This document shows positions 34,979 to 50,030 of a DNA stretch of 64,000 nucleotides, in pieces; positions within the stretch are counted from its first letter, which is position 1; each line of letters starts with the position of its first letter. The stretch is from positions 25,103,255 through 25,167,254 of the forward strand of contig NC_053048.1 of assembly GCF_003473485.1 (NCBI RefSeq), read 5' to 3'. The translations under genes and the position numbers were made by a program. This DNA is from Medicago truncatula (lineage: Eukaryota; Streptophyta; Magnoliopsida; Fabales; Fabaceae). The notes under the pieces are model-generated. The model was not told the origin of the DNA and ran no database searches. It saw only the letters and a list, made by a program, of their open reading frames with translations.

Positions 34979-37289
34979 GGCTTGTAAGGATCCAGGTGTG
35001 TTAATTGTACCGTTACCTTGTGATTTGGTTAGCTTGTAATCTATATTTGGATTTGCATCCCTGATTTATGTTTGACCTTAGCTCATATACATGATGATGA
35101 TAATAATAATATCAGTTCTATTGGTTAATTGCTGGACAACTGAAATGGAGCTCCATCTGGCCTTTTACAAGTTGAATGGTTGCAAGTCTATAACTGCATG
35201 TGTTGGAATATTGTGATTATTGTGTTTGAAGTCATATTATAATGAGTTTTGGAACAGTATGCTTACCATGTTCTGAATGATTGTACTGGAATTTTTTTAT
35301 TGCCCCTAGATAAAAAATGTTTAATGTGAACAAGCGCATTTTTAGCATTCTCTCAGTATTTCTTCGCTACTGTTATGATTATATTAAATTTTGATGTTTT
35401 ATGTTTGCTTATGGGTTTTTTTTTAGTTGTTTGTGGCTTTTATGACTTTTACAAGAGTTTTGGTTGTAATTTGAAGTTTTTTTGATCTAATTATGCTGTT
35501 TTATACATATGAATCTATATACATATATTTATAAATTAGTGAAATTGGTAGGATCTTAAAATTCATGTTACAATCTCCCGATTATAAAAGGCTTCATTAT
35601 AAAAGTCCCTTATAAAAAAAATTGTGAAAGGCCTCATTATAAAATTTGTTTTAGGCCTCTTAACATGTTGGAATGACCCTGTTGATGATAGAATTATGTT
35701 CTAATAACTCCCTTTCTTTATTTGTTTTAAAATATTCTAAAAATGACAATTATTCAGTTAAACCAATCTATACTTTGTTCACATGTTTATAATCTCATAC
35801 GGTGTACTTAATATAACAGAGGTTTAAAATATGGTCCAGGTTTGACCAAAAGCGCCAAAAAACTTATGCACACTAAGCTCTCATTGTTCTCTGCATATGA
35901 AGAAAATGGAATTTCACCTTTTTTCTATTTAAAATCATAAATAGAAAAGAGAGTTGAATGCAATTTTGGATTTTTCTTTTTGGGATGTGTATTAACTTAG
36001 ATATATTATATTTGGTTTGTGTTACGGCATATCAGGCAAGCCTTAACACTCCCGACGTTTATGTTACTCCTTAATCACACGGTTCGAAGACCATCCTTGG
36101 CCCTGTATTTCTCTGTCTTAGGCTGTCAAGGTAAGCTAATTTTACTAGGGTTGAGACGTTTTTTTGCTTCTTCTACATAAACTCTTGTTTCTCCCACTGG
36201 CCACTGCTCACATGGTTCACTGTTGTCACATTGCTGGTAAGGTATGATGACTTCTTCTCTATTTCGGATCTCTTTTGTTTTTGAAATAAAAAAGTGTGTT
36301 TTTTTTGTATTTCTTAACTCGCTTTTCTTTGTTTTAATAGAGCAATGTATCTTTACCTGTCTATGTTTCCTTTCTTGGCTTATAATCTCTCAAGACTCTA
36401 TTGGTCTTGGGGTTTCGTCTTTAGATTTGATTTTTTTTCAAATCCATTTATTTGTTATTTCAAATATACACTTTGTTATGATGTTTCTATTTTGGTTTGG
36501 TGTTTAAACTTCGGTCTTTGTGGGGTTTCATCAATGGGTATTGATGTTCAGACTTTTGTGTGGTTTTAGTTTATTTGTGCTCGTGTTTTAACTAATATTG
36601 TTTTATTCAATTTTTGGATTACTCTTTGGAGATGTCGTTTATCTTATTCTGAGTTGCGGGCATTTTTGCCTAAAAAATTGTTGTACTAAAAAGGTATTTT
36701 TTCGAACTATCTTAAGTTGTTTTCGTATGTTTTTTGTTAACTACTATTATTAGTTTCATTTTCTTTTTGTGATTTAGCTTTTTGTATTCTATATGCAAAG
36801 GCAGCTTTGTCTACTTTTAATAAGATTACCATACTAATCTTCTTAACAGGTGATGTTGCCCGACTAAAGTTGCAGGTTTGAGTTCAAAGGATGGTAACTA
36901 AGAAGAGGAAGATGATGGAGTAGTAAAAAAATGGCTTATTGTTGTTATTATTATTGTTCATGTTTGATTTTTAAGTATTCTAGCTTGGCTTGTTTACTTG
37001 GGTTAATAGGCTTAGTTTGTTATCATTTCTTTTATATGTTCGTTCAAATCTTACATACTTGCATTTGTGACAGTTTGTGTAATCTTTAGTTGCCTCTTAA
37101 TCTTGCTTTGGCACTATAACTATTGTAGTTTTTTAGGACTGTAGAATCTCATGCATATAGGCTATTAGTAGTTTGTGGTGGATTGAGTATGTATGCATCT
37201 TTGAATTCTGAAACTGAATTTTTACACATCAAAGTTCATGACTATTCAAAAATGTAATAATGTATATCCTGATGACACAATTTGTGCAG
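34979..37289. other. Intergenic, T-rich
   Basis: No intact gene. Donor-like and acceptor-like stretches at 36120 and 36240 and a Lys/Arg-coding scrap near 36890 might be the remnant 5' part of the FAR1-like fragment that follows, but I cannot support this. Confidence 0.35.
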
Positions 37290-37570
37290 AAGTTTATAGA
37301 TTTTGTGGTAGTGGATTCAGACAAGGGCAATGAGGCAGAGGATAATTGTCTAGAAGAGAGCACAGGTATATTTGATGGAGTTTGATTTGTTTCAAGAGCC
37401 ATATGTGGGCATGGAATTTGATTCTGAAGCTGCCAGAAAATTTTATGTTGAACATGCTAGATGGGTTGGATTTGTTTTACGCCGTTATGCAACGTCAACA
37501 TTCTGGAATCGATGGCAGGACTTTTGCTCGTTGAACTGGATGTAACAAACAAGGATTCTCACCAAATATA
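37290..37570 (+). pseudogene. FAR1/FHY3-related (FRS) gene fragment
   Basis: The frame at 37380 gives EPYVGMEFDSEAARKFYVEH followed by ARWVGFVL. After a shift near 37485 it reads MQRQHSGIDGRTFAR, a stop, and TGCNKQGFSP. This is the N-terminal FAR1 DNA-binding (WRKY-GCM1-like zinc) region of transposase-derived FAR1-related transcription factors. Only this piece is present, with a frameshift and a stop, so it is dead. Confidence 0.7.
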
Positions 37571-38140
37571 TTTCCAGTTTCCACTTAGTTAAGTAGATCT
37601 TGGTTATTTCTTAGGCATGAGGTTTAGCGTATTCAAAGTCCAAGCTTGTGCATAATAGGCATGTTTTCTTATTTTCATGCATCTGCTTTCTAAGGAAGTC
37701 TGCATGCAATGCATTCACATTTTCTTGATCTAGTATTCTTTTGTGTTGTATTATCTCTAATCCTTATTATAAGAAAATCTTTGAAGATTATTTTGGCCCT
37801 ATTCATTAGAAAATCTCTAATCACAATTTTTATGGTCTATTTAGTTCTTAATAGACTTTTCTACTCCTCATTTATTATGTCACTCCGTATTTTGTTCCAA
37901 AGTCAATTCTATACACATCAATTCTAACCCTTATAAAATGGAACCAAACATATAAAAGCTTGATAATGATTTAGATAATATTAATGGATAGGTGGATTAT
38001 AGATTAAATAAAGACCGGCCAAAATTCACAACTTTAACACCTTACAAGGAAACCAAATATTGTAGGGCTTTTTAAATTGCACAACCAATATTTAACATTA
38101 CTACCCTATTGTTTGTCCATTTTCTCTTATATCCATCCAT

Positions 38141-38160
38141 CTCTCTCTCTCTCTCTCTCT
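38141..38160. repeat. (CT)10 microsatellite
   Basis: Ten perfect CT units. Confidence 0.95.
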
Positions 38161-38765
38161 ACTCATTGTTTTTCACTTTTCTATTTTTGTAGAAATTTGT
38201 CATATTTTCCTTTGTATTCACTTTAAGGATTCTATATGTAATGTTAAATTAGGTAAAAAAAAAACAAACTCTAGTAAATTGTAGGCTTTCTAGATGACGT
38301 CAATAATTGATTCGAGGTGTATGATATCACATACAAATGATGCTTATCCAAGCTGCATAGCAACAATGCCTAGTGGAAGAGGATTGCGATATGTATACTT
38401 GTGTACTTCTGATCTTGGATTTTGCATTTCTACTTTTCTATTGGAAATAATTTAATTTATTGTATGTCCAAAAAATACAATTCAAAATAAAATAAAAATG
38501 TAGGAGGGACTAATTTGACCAGATTTTTTTTTTTTTATGTCAGCTATTTCTTCCAACTTGGTAATTGTAACCGACACATCATTCCTTTAACATGACATGT
38601 CAACACTCAAATAATTAAATATGAGTCGCAATTATTTTTTTTGATGGATTAAATTTGATCACTGAAAAATTATGAGGGATTAAGATAAATCTTTATTCTA
38701 ATATTAAAATTATAAAACTGAATTATTATTCTATTTTCAATTCAACTATCAAAACATTTTGCATT

Positions 38766-38860
38766 TGTTCTCGCAAACTTAACTCAGTTGATAGGAATAG
38801 GAATAATGAATAATATATGCAAAATTTGGGTTCAAACCCGTCCAAAAAAAAAACATTTTT
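38766..38860 (+). mobile_element. tRNA-derived SINE copy
   Basis: tcgcaaacttaactcagttg (box A), then aataatatatgcaaaatttg, gggttcaaacccgtcc (box B) and an A10 tail. Flanking aacatttt before 38766 and after the tail may be a short target duplication. Confidence 0.65.
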
Positions 38861-39267
38861 CCTTTTATATACTTTTGAAATAAAATAAGTTATCAATTTG
38901 AAGAATAGTGTATCTTTTTGTTTCTATTTTGTCTCAATCAAATATTTCAACGTGGTTATCCTATTGAATGCAATTGGATAAGCATCACCAATAAAATGGT
39001 GCTGTACTTCCACTGTTAGAGAACATGACAGCTTTAGAGATAGTATTTTCTTACAACCTTTTGTCCACGTAATACAAAATAAGAATCATATTTGGAGACT
39101 TTAAGGCTTTTTTTGACATTATAGCTCACTTCATGTTTGAGAAAGTCAAAATCCAGCCTATGTAGAAAGGTATGTTTTTCCACTCCATTCATTTCAGATT
39201 GATATAGCCAGGTGGAAACAACTGGCCATGTTACTCAAAATACTTGTTCAAACTTCAATTAGCCGAT

Positions 39268-39448
39268 AAATGTTTTAAAAATCGAACCAGACAATTGAAC
39301 CAATTGGCCGGTGAATCGGCATTGTCTATGGTTCGATTATTTGAGTTTCTGGATCATAATTTCATCTTGGTTAAACCGTTTCAAAACAAATGAATCATGA
39401 TCCGAAAAATTTGCCAGTTCAATGTCTGATTCAGTTTTGTAAACATTG
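39268..39448. mobile_element. MITE, about 180 bp
   Basis: Left end aatgttttaaaaatcgaacc and right end gattcagttttgtaaacatt are imperfect inverted copies. The core holds aattgaaccaattggccgg-type motifs. No coding capacity. Confidence 0.5.
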
Positions 39449-40347
39449 AAAACTATAGAAAACCACAAGTTATCAAGTTAATTTTTCGCAAACAAACAAG
39501 AAGAAAACAATAAGTTATAATTTTGAACATGAACAATGAAAAGTACAATGCATGTCATACTATACTAGTAGTGCACCAGGAATCAAGTAGCAGAACATCA
39601 TAACAATCTTGGACTCAAATTGCCTGCCATCACAATACCATGTATTCAATAAAATATAGCCATTGGATGAAGATTAGACGGTTTATATGTTAAACATTGC
39701 AAATAAGAGTATAAAATACCATTCCAATCTTCATTAACTGTATTAATTGACAATGACTGTGGTATTTTGACTACAAAAAATCCATCATAAAAATATGAAA
39801 TGGATAACTTTATTCAAAACCAGAGCAAAATATGAATCCATGGTTATACCAGAGCATATAGAGTTGCATATCAAGGACAAAAGACAGTGATAGTAACAAG
39901 TAATCATGAAGGAGTTGCATAAATTTTATTCAGCAAAAGAAAACATATAAATAATAATCATGAATTTTCATATCAAAAGTATTCTTTCTATTTTAAACTG
40001 ATATAACAACTTCGATTCAACTGAACAACACCCCCGGATACATTCTTATGATACAACATACAACAAAATCTTTGCAAACTTGTCACCTGAATCCATTTCA
40101 ACAAAATGCTCTATTCTTGCTCCATCTTTCCAATGCAAAACAGATTCTGGTCGTTGCTTCCCTTTCAAATACACAGTGGCTGCCTCTACTACACTAAATT
40201 CTGCACTATACGCTGAGATAACACAAACGACAACAATAGGACCGAATCATTGGACCTATTAATTTATACTCCCCGAATGAATACATTCTGATTGGAGAAC
40301 CCATGGCGATTTTACTACACAAAAACTTCACCCTTTCCTGCTTTCAT
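39449..40347. other. Intergenic, DUF538 gene 3' side
   Basis: No gene recognised. The part next to 40348 is probably 3' UTR of the minus-strand DUF538 gene. Confidence 0.4.
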
Positions 40348-41853
40348 CTATAGAACATCTCTTCCAGAAGGTTCTTGATCTAGTTTATAGCGGAGCCTTC
40401 CCGATTGACCCTGCGTACGAAAAAAATACAAAATACTTGCTTAATCTCACTTTTTAAACAAGAACAGCGATGCATAAGACGCTTGCGATTTGAAGGTAAA
40501 CTATTTACATTATGCTACACAATAGAAATCATCATCAACCATTAAGATACATGAAAAAGCAAGAGGCACAAAAAAAACTCAATCCATCATACAAGAAACT
40601 GATGAAGGAACCTCATCACAACCATGAATTATAACAGAACAAAACAGGATTCAAATTTAAGCCACAAATTCATTCCATTCAATCATTGTATCAAAAGTCA
40701 AAAGGATAACCATCAAAGCATGACAATAAATACAGATGCAAAAAAGATATAAACATGATAAAAAAAACACTTGAATCAATCATTCTATTCTCCATGTGCA
40801 TAGGTTATTAGTCAATAAAAGAATGATTGTTATTAGAAACAACAAAGACTACATGACCATACACCAAACTAAAGCAAAACCGTTAAAGTTATCCAATAAA
40901 AAACCAAAGCAGAAACAAAAAAGTTTTCCTATGCATCAAAAACCTTACAATTCCTTGATAGCATGACAATTGACAACACAAGAAAAGTATAATTACTTTT
41001 ATTTTTTCCTAAAAAAATCAAAACTTTTCAAATTTCAACTCACCAAACAACATATGATAAAAGTGATCTATAAGAACAAACAAGACCCTCCACCAAACAA
41101 AATCACAATCACAAACACAAATACAACAATTGAAATTGACCATGACAAGTATCCCAATCAACCCTTTTCCCAATTCTTCCTATACAACATTGACAACACA
41201 ACATAACATAAAACAAACTAATCATAAATCAAACACAAAACCAGAAACAAAACAATTAGGTCCTTTACAATTTCCTAACGACCCAATTCAGGTACTAACT
41301 TAAAAAATGTCAGAATTGGGCCGTCAGGAAACTGTGAGGGACCAAAATGGATCTTTATTCGAAAGAAAAAAAGGCGAACCTTGGAATCATCATCGGTACG
41401 AACAGCGACACATTCAGGAGGAGTTTCAAAAAGGGACAAAGAGAATTGTTTATAAGCAGCACCAACATCAAAGTAAATCAAACCAGAGCTAGGAACATCG
41501 ACACGAATACTCATAACAGGGAACCAAAGGAAAAGATCTTGAGCTTCTAAACCGGTCAAAGCATCGATCTTTCCATAACTCAATGACCCAGAAACGTTTC
41601 GATCATAATGCAATTCATTCTCAAACTTTGCGTTACATGCTTGATCTAAATGTACCCAGAATTTACCATCTTCACCAACGTTGAACTCGTTTACACCCTT
41701 TGGGAAAATTCCCATTGGAAGACCATGGTTGAATAGAACCTCGTAGATGGATGTTGCATTGGAACTTGTTGAAGAAGAAAGGGTTGAAAATGAAAGAATT
41801 AGAAAAAATTGAATGGTTGTTATGTAAGCGAAGGAAAACATGTTTTTTCTCAT
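40348..41853 (-). CDS. DUF538 family secreted protein
   Basis: Two exons, 41853-41380 and 40410-40348, encode 178 residues. I chose the Met of MRKNMFSFAYI because the sequence upstream is a CT-rich leader. Residues 1-30 form a signal peptide. The DUF538 fold follows: SIYEVLFNHGLPMGIFPKGV, GKFWVHLDQACNAKFENELH, YDRNVSGSLSYGKI and GLEAQDLFLWFPVMSIRVDV. The last exon gives GQSGRLRYKLDQEPSGRDVL after a cgtacgcag acceptor. The donor (aag then gttcgc) is weak, so the junction is inferred from frame and hydrophilic tail continuity. Reading straight through would instead add 34 residues encoded by an inverted repeat. DUF538 proteins are poorly understood and linked in plants to stress and trichome traits. 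Confidence 0.8.
41270..41350. repeat. Inverted repeat in the DUF538 intron
   Basis: acgacccaattcaggtacta and its partner tcagaattgggccgtcagga (41308-41332) form a hairpin around a cttaaaaaatg centre. The outer parts (aatttcct versus aggaaact) also pair. A small MITE is likely. Confidence 0.5.
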
Positions 41854-43139
41854 GTTTTTTTGTTTTTGGTTTTGGTTTAGTTTATGTTTGAGAGTTTTAA
41901 TGTTTTGGTTGTGATGGTTGAAGATTGAGGAATAGAGAGAGATTGAAGAGTGAAGAAATGGGTTTTGGGATTGGTGAGAAAGGAGAGAGAGAGAGAGAGA
42001 GAGGGTTGACAGCTTGAATACAGAAGGGATTAGGCAAAGAATGATCAATTATTGGTATTTGGTGGTGACCAGTGATTGGTGTGTGGGCCTCTTTTTGTGT
42101 TTTTTAATGGTAAATTTTAGATATTTTTTGGTTTTTATGTTTTTTTAAATCTTTTTTGTTTTATAGGGAAATCATTTTGTTGTACAAAATGTCAAAATTT
42201 AGTAAAGTATTTTATTCATATTTTCAATTATAGATGATTAAAATAGAGGAATTTTTTAACCGAAGATTCTCCGACTAATCCTTCGAGTCTACTATGAATC
42301 ATAATAAGTAAAAGTTTTTTTTAAAGAGATTTAACATTATTGTATTTTCGGAGTTGAACTTGAATTTGAATTTGTAACATTTAGTTGAACTCAAAAAGAT
42401 TTTTTTTACTATTTCATACAAATGTTTTTGGGTAATATATATGATGAATCTAATTATTATATAACTACCAACAATAAGATGAGCATTAACGTGTTCGTTT
42501 GTCTGTTTTTCTATTGCACTTAATAGTATGTTTAAATTATTGTATTTGATTATATTTTTTTAGCGTATAGCATACATTTGAATGATTTTTATTTTCATGT
42601 CTTATTTTTAACTTATAAAACCCTCTTTGATTGTAATAGTATTCCTAAAAAAAATCTCTATTTGATTATAATAGTTGTTTATCCGTAAGAATTTATACAA
42701 TTTTATCAACAAAAAAAATGTTTTCAGCAATTAAGCTATCAGTCCAGGTACTAATTAAGTACTACAAGGCCTTATTTACTTAAGTTATTTGATTAAGTCT
42801 CTTAAATAAAAATTTCTAATATGACCTGCAATCCAATTTATCGATTTATAAACTTGTTAAAGAAGAAATTGAAGTTATAAACTAAATAAATAAATATCTT
42901 AATAAAAATTTCCCTAGCACTAGCACTAGCAATTATATTAAGAACTAAAAATTTCCCTATAATAATCATTTATAGTATGCACATTAATAATTTTAATAGT
43001 TTTGTATTCATGATGAGAATTATATATGGTATTTATTCATGTAAAGATTTTGCAGATTGAAATATAGGCAAATGTACAAGGTATTATTCTGAATCAATTC
43101 CACAATTTGATTCTATGCACTGTAATTTTTTAAGGTAAG
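41854..43139. other. DUF538 leader and AT-rich intergenic
   Basis: 41989-42002 is a GA microsatellite (CT on the coding strand) in the presumed 5' UTR. Beyond 42080 the sequence is AT-rich with no gene seen. Confidence 0.45.
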
Positions 43140-44260
43140 AGGCGAATATACATAAACAGTAGTAGTTTCAGCTCCTACCTGTTCCTTGTGTAGCAGCTCC
43201 TCCTAGTGGTTTCAGCTCCTCTTAAGTCAGAGCTTGGAACGTATTTCCCTGGAGCTGGGGCTGCCAACGCTGCTGCTGCTGCAGGAGCAGACTCCACCGA
43301 ACAGGCAGGAGGCTCATAAGGCATCACAGCTGGTTTAATACTTTTACTAATATGATGACAAATAACATGATTTGTTAACAGTCGTCGTTACTGACGATGA
43401 CTAAGACATAGAGCGATAGAAGAGTGGCCCAAGAATTTGATACTAAATTCCCAACTATACGACTAAGCCACTTATTCTCATTGAGATCTCGAGCATGACG
43501 CTGTTTGCTCAGTTAAACCTCTTGCAGCATCAAGCTGGTCTAACACAGCTAGTACAAGACAAAAACTGCTTAAAAGATAGTTACAACTGTTTCAGATACA
43601 AAATGAGATGAAAAATATGGAAAAATTCAACTATTTCCAATAGAAAAAAAAGAATAGCGAAATTCGACATAAGTACACATATAAACAAATTTGTTGCTCA
43701 CGGTCGTGAAGAATCCTCTCTTCCATTAGGCATTGTTGATATGCTGCTTCGATAAGCGGAGCAGACTTTCCTCTCTTTGCTCTTTCCAAAAAATCAATGG
43801 TTTTAATTAATTTTTTCAGTATCTTCTCCATTTGTCTCTTAAAAGGCTTCTTTGCTTCCTGAAGTGAAACCTGAGTTTGTTTGTAGTCTCTTTCCGTTAT
43901 TTCCCTACAGATCCTTTGATTCCTCCTCTGCTCAAGCGCAGCTGTAAGCCGCATCTCTTCTGCCCCTTCAGTAATTTGTTGCACTCTTAACCTCTTTGAT
44001 TCCTCCGCTTGTTCCTTGAAACATCCAATGGAAAGTTTAGTCATTTGAAAAGTCATTAAATCATAGTTGCCATGTGAATATTATTTGAAAGGATTATACC
44101 ATTTCAGGAGCAAGGAGCTTTTTACGTTCTTCGGCCACAACCTCTGACAAAGATGAAAGCAAGGCTCCAAGTTTTGATTGTTTCCTATCAGGAGGACATA
44201 TCATTTGCTTTGCCTTATTCATTTGTTCAGTAAAACTGGCCAAGTTATCCCTTAAACCAT
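43140..44260 (-). pseudogene. Fragment of an eIF3a gene
   Basis: Minus strand, 44250-44103: LRDNLASFTEQMNKAKQMIC, PPDRKQSKLGALLSSLSEVV and AEERKKLLAPEM. After a GT-AG interval (about 44102-44018) the frame resumes with [40 protein letters not shown] and HDREQQ, then runs into a stop. This is the charged middle of translation initiation factor 3 subunit A. A separate piece at 43310-43145 (PGKYVPSSDLRGAETT) resembles the eIF3a C-terminal tail. The PCI domain and most of the protein are absent, so it is a partial duplicate. Whether the 141-residue piece is transcribed is unknown. Confidence 0.7.
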
Positions 44261-45025
44261 CAGCCTCAAGACTCCGATAAAAACCAAGAAAATGTCATAA
44301 CAATTGGCAAGACGAGGAGTACTCCAATAGATTAAAATTTCACATCCGGAGTTAATGTAAACAACTATAAAATGTAACCTAAACCACGACAAAAGCTTAC
44401 GTAAACAACTTATCCTATGTATTTCATAATGGTGAAAACAAAACAACTAATTATTTCCATGTTGTGAATAATAATTCTGCAGAACCAAGATTGATCAACA
44501 AACCCGTGCATTCCTCAAATAACATGCTCAAACAACTTAAATCCAGACTTAACCATCTTTCCAAGTGTGCTACCCCAATTCTTTCTATTGTTATGTTTCT
44601 GGAAAACTTATGCAAAAGATGATCAACAATTCCATTGAAATAAATCAATAATGTTGTTCATTTGTAGCTCGCTTATCTTTACATGAGTTTTCCAGAACTT
44701 CTAGTTGACGTGGAATATATACACGATGAGTCCACTTTCATCAGTTTAATTATTTCCAAACAATCTCTAAAAAAAATAAAAAAAAAAAATCTGAAACTCT
44801 TAAAAATTTGAATAATTTTTACCGATAAACTTATCAAAAGATTTCCGAAGAACATAAAATTTGAGTGTTTCCAAACACATTTCCGAGCAGAGCTACGTTC
44901 ACCGAGACACTGTTTCCTACTTGTATATTTAAATATAGTGTTTTGCAATATTTATGTGGGGGTGTATGAAGAAAATTTAAACTTTAGGTAGTTATCGGGT
45001 TGGACGTTAACCAGATTGAGCCCAA
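44261..45025. other. Intergenic
   Basis: Could hold further decayed intron sequence of the eIF3a fragment; no domain seen in any frame. Confidence 0.4.
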
Positions 45026-45090
45026 ATAGATAAGCCCATAATTAGGCCCAAGAATCACACCAACTTCGCTGTTACTATAACCCTAGTTTT
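45026..45090 (+). promoter_or_regulatory. RPS6 promoter motifs: site II and telo-box
   Basis: A site II-type aggccca lies at 45044-45050 (tgggcct on the other strand) and a telo-box aaccctag at 45079-45086, about 95 bases before the ATG. This pairing is a known signature of plant ribosomal protein and cell-growth genes, read by TCP and telomere-motif factors. Confidence 0.6.
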
Positions 45091-45178
45091 CTTTTTCTTC
45101 TTACCGTGCGCATGTCTTCAGCATTCTGATCACTCTTCGAGACACTCCGACGCGGCGGTTGTTGAAGAAGATTGCAAT

Positions 45179-47794
<2,616 letters not shown>

Positions 47795-48789
47795 GCTGCT
47801 GTCATACCATCACCACAGTTTTGGTATTGTTATTTTACAATGGCTCTGTCATGACAACTACAAATGGTTTTTGCTAGTTTCGATGCATCGAGTTATTGAA
47901 TTGTTCTCTTGTAGTATCACTTCTGGATTATTTTTTTTGAAATATGAATCCATGTCATGTGTTACCCTATAGGTTATATTTCTTTTTCTTTTTTTTGCAT
48001 TATGAGTAATAGCTCAGTGACTTTTTATGCATTATATCCTCCAACAATTACGATTCTTGTGATTTTTTTGTGGAAAAAGCTGAATCACAACAACTTAGGA
48101 TTTTAGGAACTCATTACAACTTTCATAGAATGGATTTTTGGACAAATATGATGTCTTACCTTGTTCTCGAAATTGAGATTAGACTTGTTAAATGGTGAGA
48201 GAATAGGTGTGGAAATTATGTCATGACCAATGATTTTTACTATTTTTATTGTCCTCCGGATTCAATAAAATATGCTCTTGTTCATCTTAATCTCTCTAAT
48301 AAATTAGATTTAATATAAATTTGGTGGAAGCGATATAAGTTATAATCAAGTGTTTAGAAGGACAACTATTTGTTAGAGAATGTGTTGTTTTGGTAATTTT
48401 CTTTTCTTTTCGTCTGTTTTTAATACACGATTTCATTGTATAAAACTGTACATTTTTTTTTTTGAAAGAAAAACTGTTTACGTAATTTTTCCAACCAAAA
48501 AGAAAATTATATTCGGGTATTATTTTTTTCTTCTAAAATATATTATCGTGAAGCAAATAAACGTGTTTTTTGGTTGACATATAAAATTTGAGGCATTGCC
48601 TTATAGGTTCATTTTTACAGACGGTCACAAAGGTTAAAGGAGCGGTTGACGACATCACTATTTCTTTATTTATGCATTCTATCAAAGGTTATGATGTGTT
48701 CTCATTCAACCCACGAAGATGATAATTTATGCTTCAAGATAACTGAAGATTCTGAAGAGGGACTTTTTTTGTTTACATGAGAGAAGGAA
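47795..48789. other. RPS6 3' flank, AT-rich
   Basis: 3' UTR followed by AT-rich DNA. No gene recognised. Confidence 0.45.
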
Positions 48790-49270
48790 AAAAAACAAGA
48801 AAAAGAAGCAAAGCAAAACTACGTCCTAATAAAGGACACTCATATAGCTTAGCACCTAGTTTTGCAAGTATATCGGGGCAAGAGTTTACTTCTCGAAAAA
48901 CATTGTGAATGAAAATATCCCATCTGAATGAGCTCCAAGAGGTTTGCATAGTGATGAAGCCTTGACACTTCCTTTGACACTAAATGCACTACATGAAGAG
49001 AGTCAGAATAAACAAGTTTCTTACAACCAGCCTCCCAGCAAAACTACATGAAGAGGTCAGAAAAACAAATCATTTTCTCACAATCAGCCTCCTAGCAAAG
49101 CTTAATCTCAATCATAAGAGCATGAAACTCACACTACCATAGAAGATAAATTGAAATTTTCCTTCAAAATTCATAACCAATCCACCATATCTTGCTTTAC
49201 CTGGATTAGTTAAAGCGATGCCTTCTGCATTAGGAATCATTATCACCATGTTTGTAAATACCACTTGTAA
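48790..49270 (-). pseudogene. LINE-type RNase H (RVT_3) remnant
   Basis: Minus strand reads NPGKARYGGLVMNFEGKFQF then IFYGSVSFM, a stop, two copies of an (F)AGRLVV/CWEAGC-type block, and further on HHYANLLELIRWDIFIHNVF then REVNSCPDILAKLGA. The pattern matches the RNase H-like domain at the end of plant LINE ORF2 proteins. There are several stops and an internal duplication of about 60 bp (cagcctcc at 49028 and 49085). Confidence 0.6.
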
Positions 49271-49850
49271 ATATGATTTTTAATTGTAATTTATATGTTC
49301 TTTACTTTTCCTAGAATTGTTTTTTCAAACATCCATCGTGTCACTTAAACTTGGAGTCTCTAAGAAACCTATAACCGAATGCTCGACTGAATTTTAAATT
49401 CAAAAACATTTTTTTTTACTACAACATATCTAAAAATGAAATAAAATCTAATTGATCAGATGCCTAATGTTATGAAACCTTATATTAAAAAGATTGTGAA
49501 TATGAATGGTGATGGTTACTGTGGTTATCGAGTTGTAGCTAAAAGTCTTGGTCTTAGTTCTGACAGTTACGATATTTATCTACAAGAATAACAAAATCGA
49601 AATTTAAAAAAAAAAAAACTTCCGGTAGTTATCTACTAGAAAAACAAAATCAAAATTTTAAAGTTAACATCATGTAGTTATCTACCGAATATACAACATT
49701 TAAATTTTAAGAATGAACCTCTGATAGTTAACTACCAGATGTGTTAGTAAGGACAATTTTATAATTTTGGGGGGCCTAAAAAAATATGTGGGGGCCCTAA
49801 AAAGAAACCCTCTCAGAATAATAGATAGAGATCAATGTAGTCCATACATC
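49271..49850. other. Intergenic with repeated tagttatctacc motifs
   Basis: At 49622, 49674 and 49718 the motif ggtagttatctac, or its near complement, recurs with spacing of about 45-50 bp. It resembles the subterminal motif of the 11316-12112 foldback element and may be a remnant of a related element. Confidence 0.4.
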
Positions 49851-50030
49851 TGGGCCAGGTAAGATTAAGCCCATTTATTTCAGTAACCACGTTATTTTTA
49901 CGGTGGATGATACAACAGAGAATGACTACCCAATTCATATATATACCAAATACAAAACCCTAGCTTCAGTTGCCTCATTGCTTCTTACATATCTGAAGCA
50001 GCGATTCAAGCAGGTATACAAAACCCTAAT
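49851..50030 (+). promoter_or_regulatory. RPL32 promoter: site II, TATA, telo-box
   Basis: tgggcc at 49851-49856, a TATA-like catatatata at 49936-49945, and telo-boxes aaaccctag at 49955-49963 and aaaccctaa at 50021-50029. A donor at 50013/50014 (cag then gtataca) and an acceptor at 50793 (ttgtag) suggest a 780-bp 5' UTR intron just before the ATG. Confidence 0.55.

Larger units (their letters stand above)
37571..39267. other. Intergenic, AT-rich
   Basis: Contains the CT microsatellite at 38141 and a SINE at 38766. Nothing else recognised. Confidence 0.4.
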
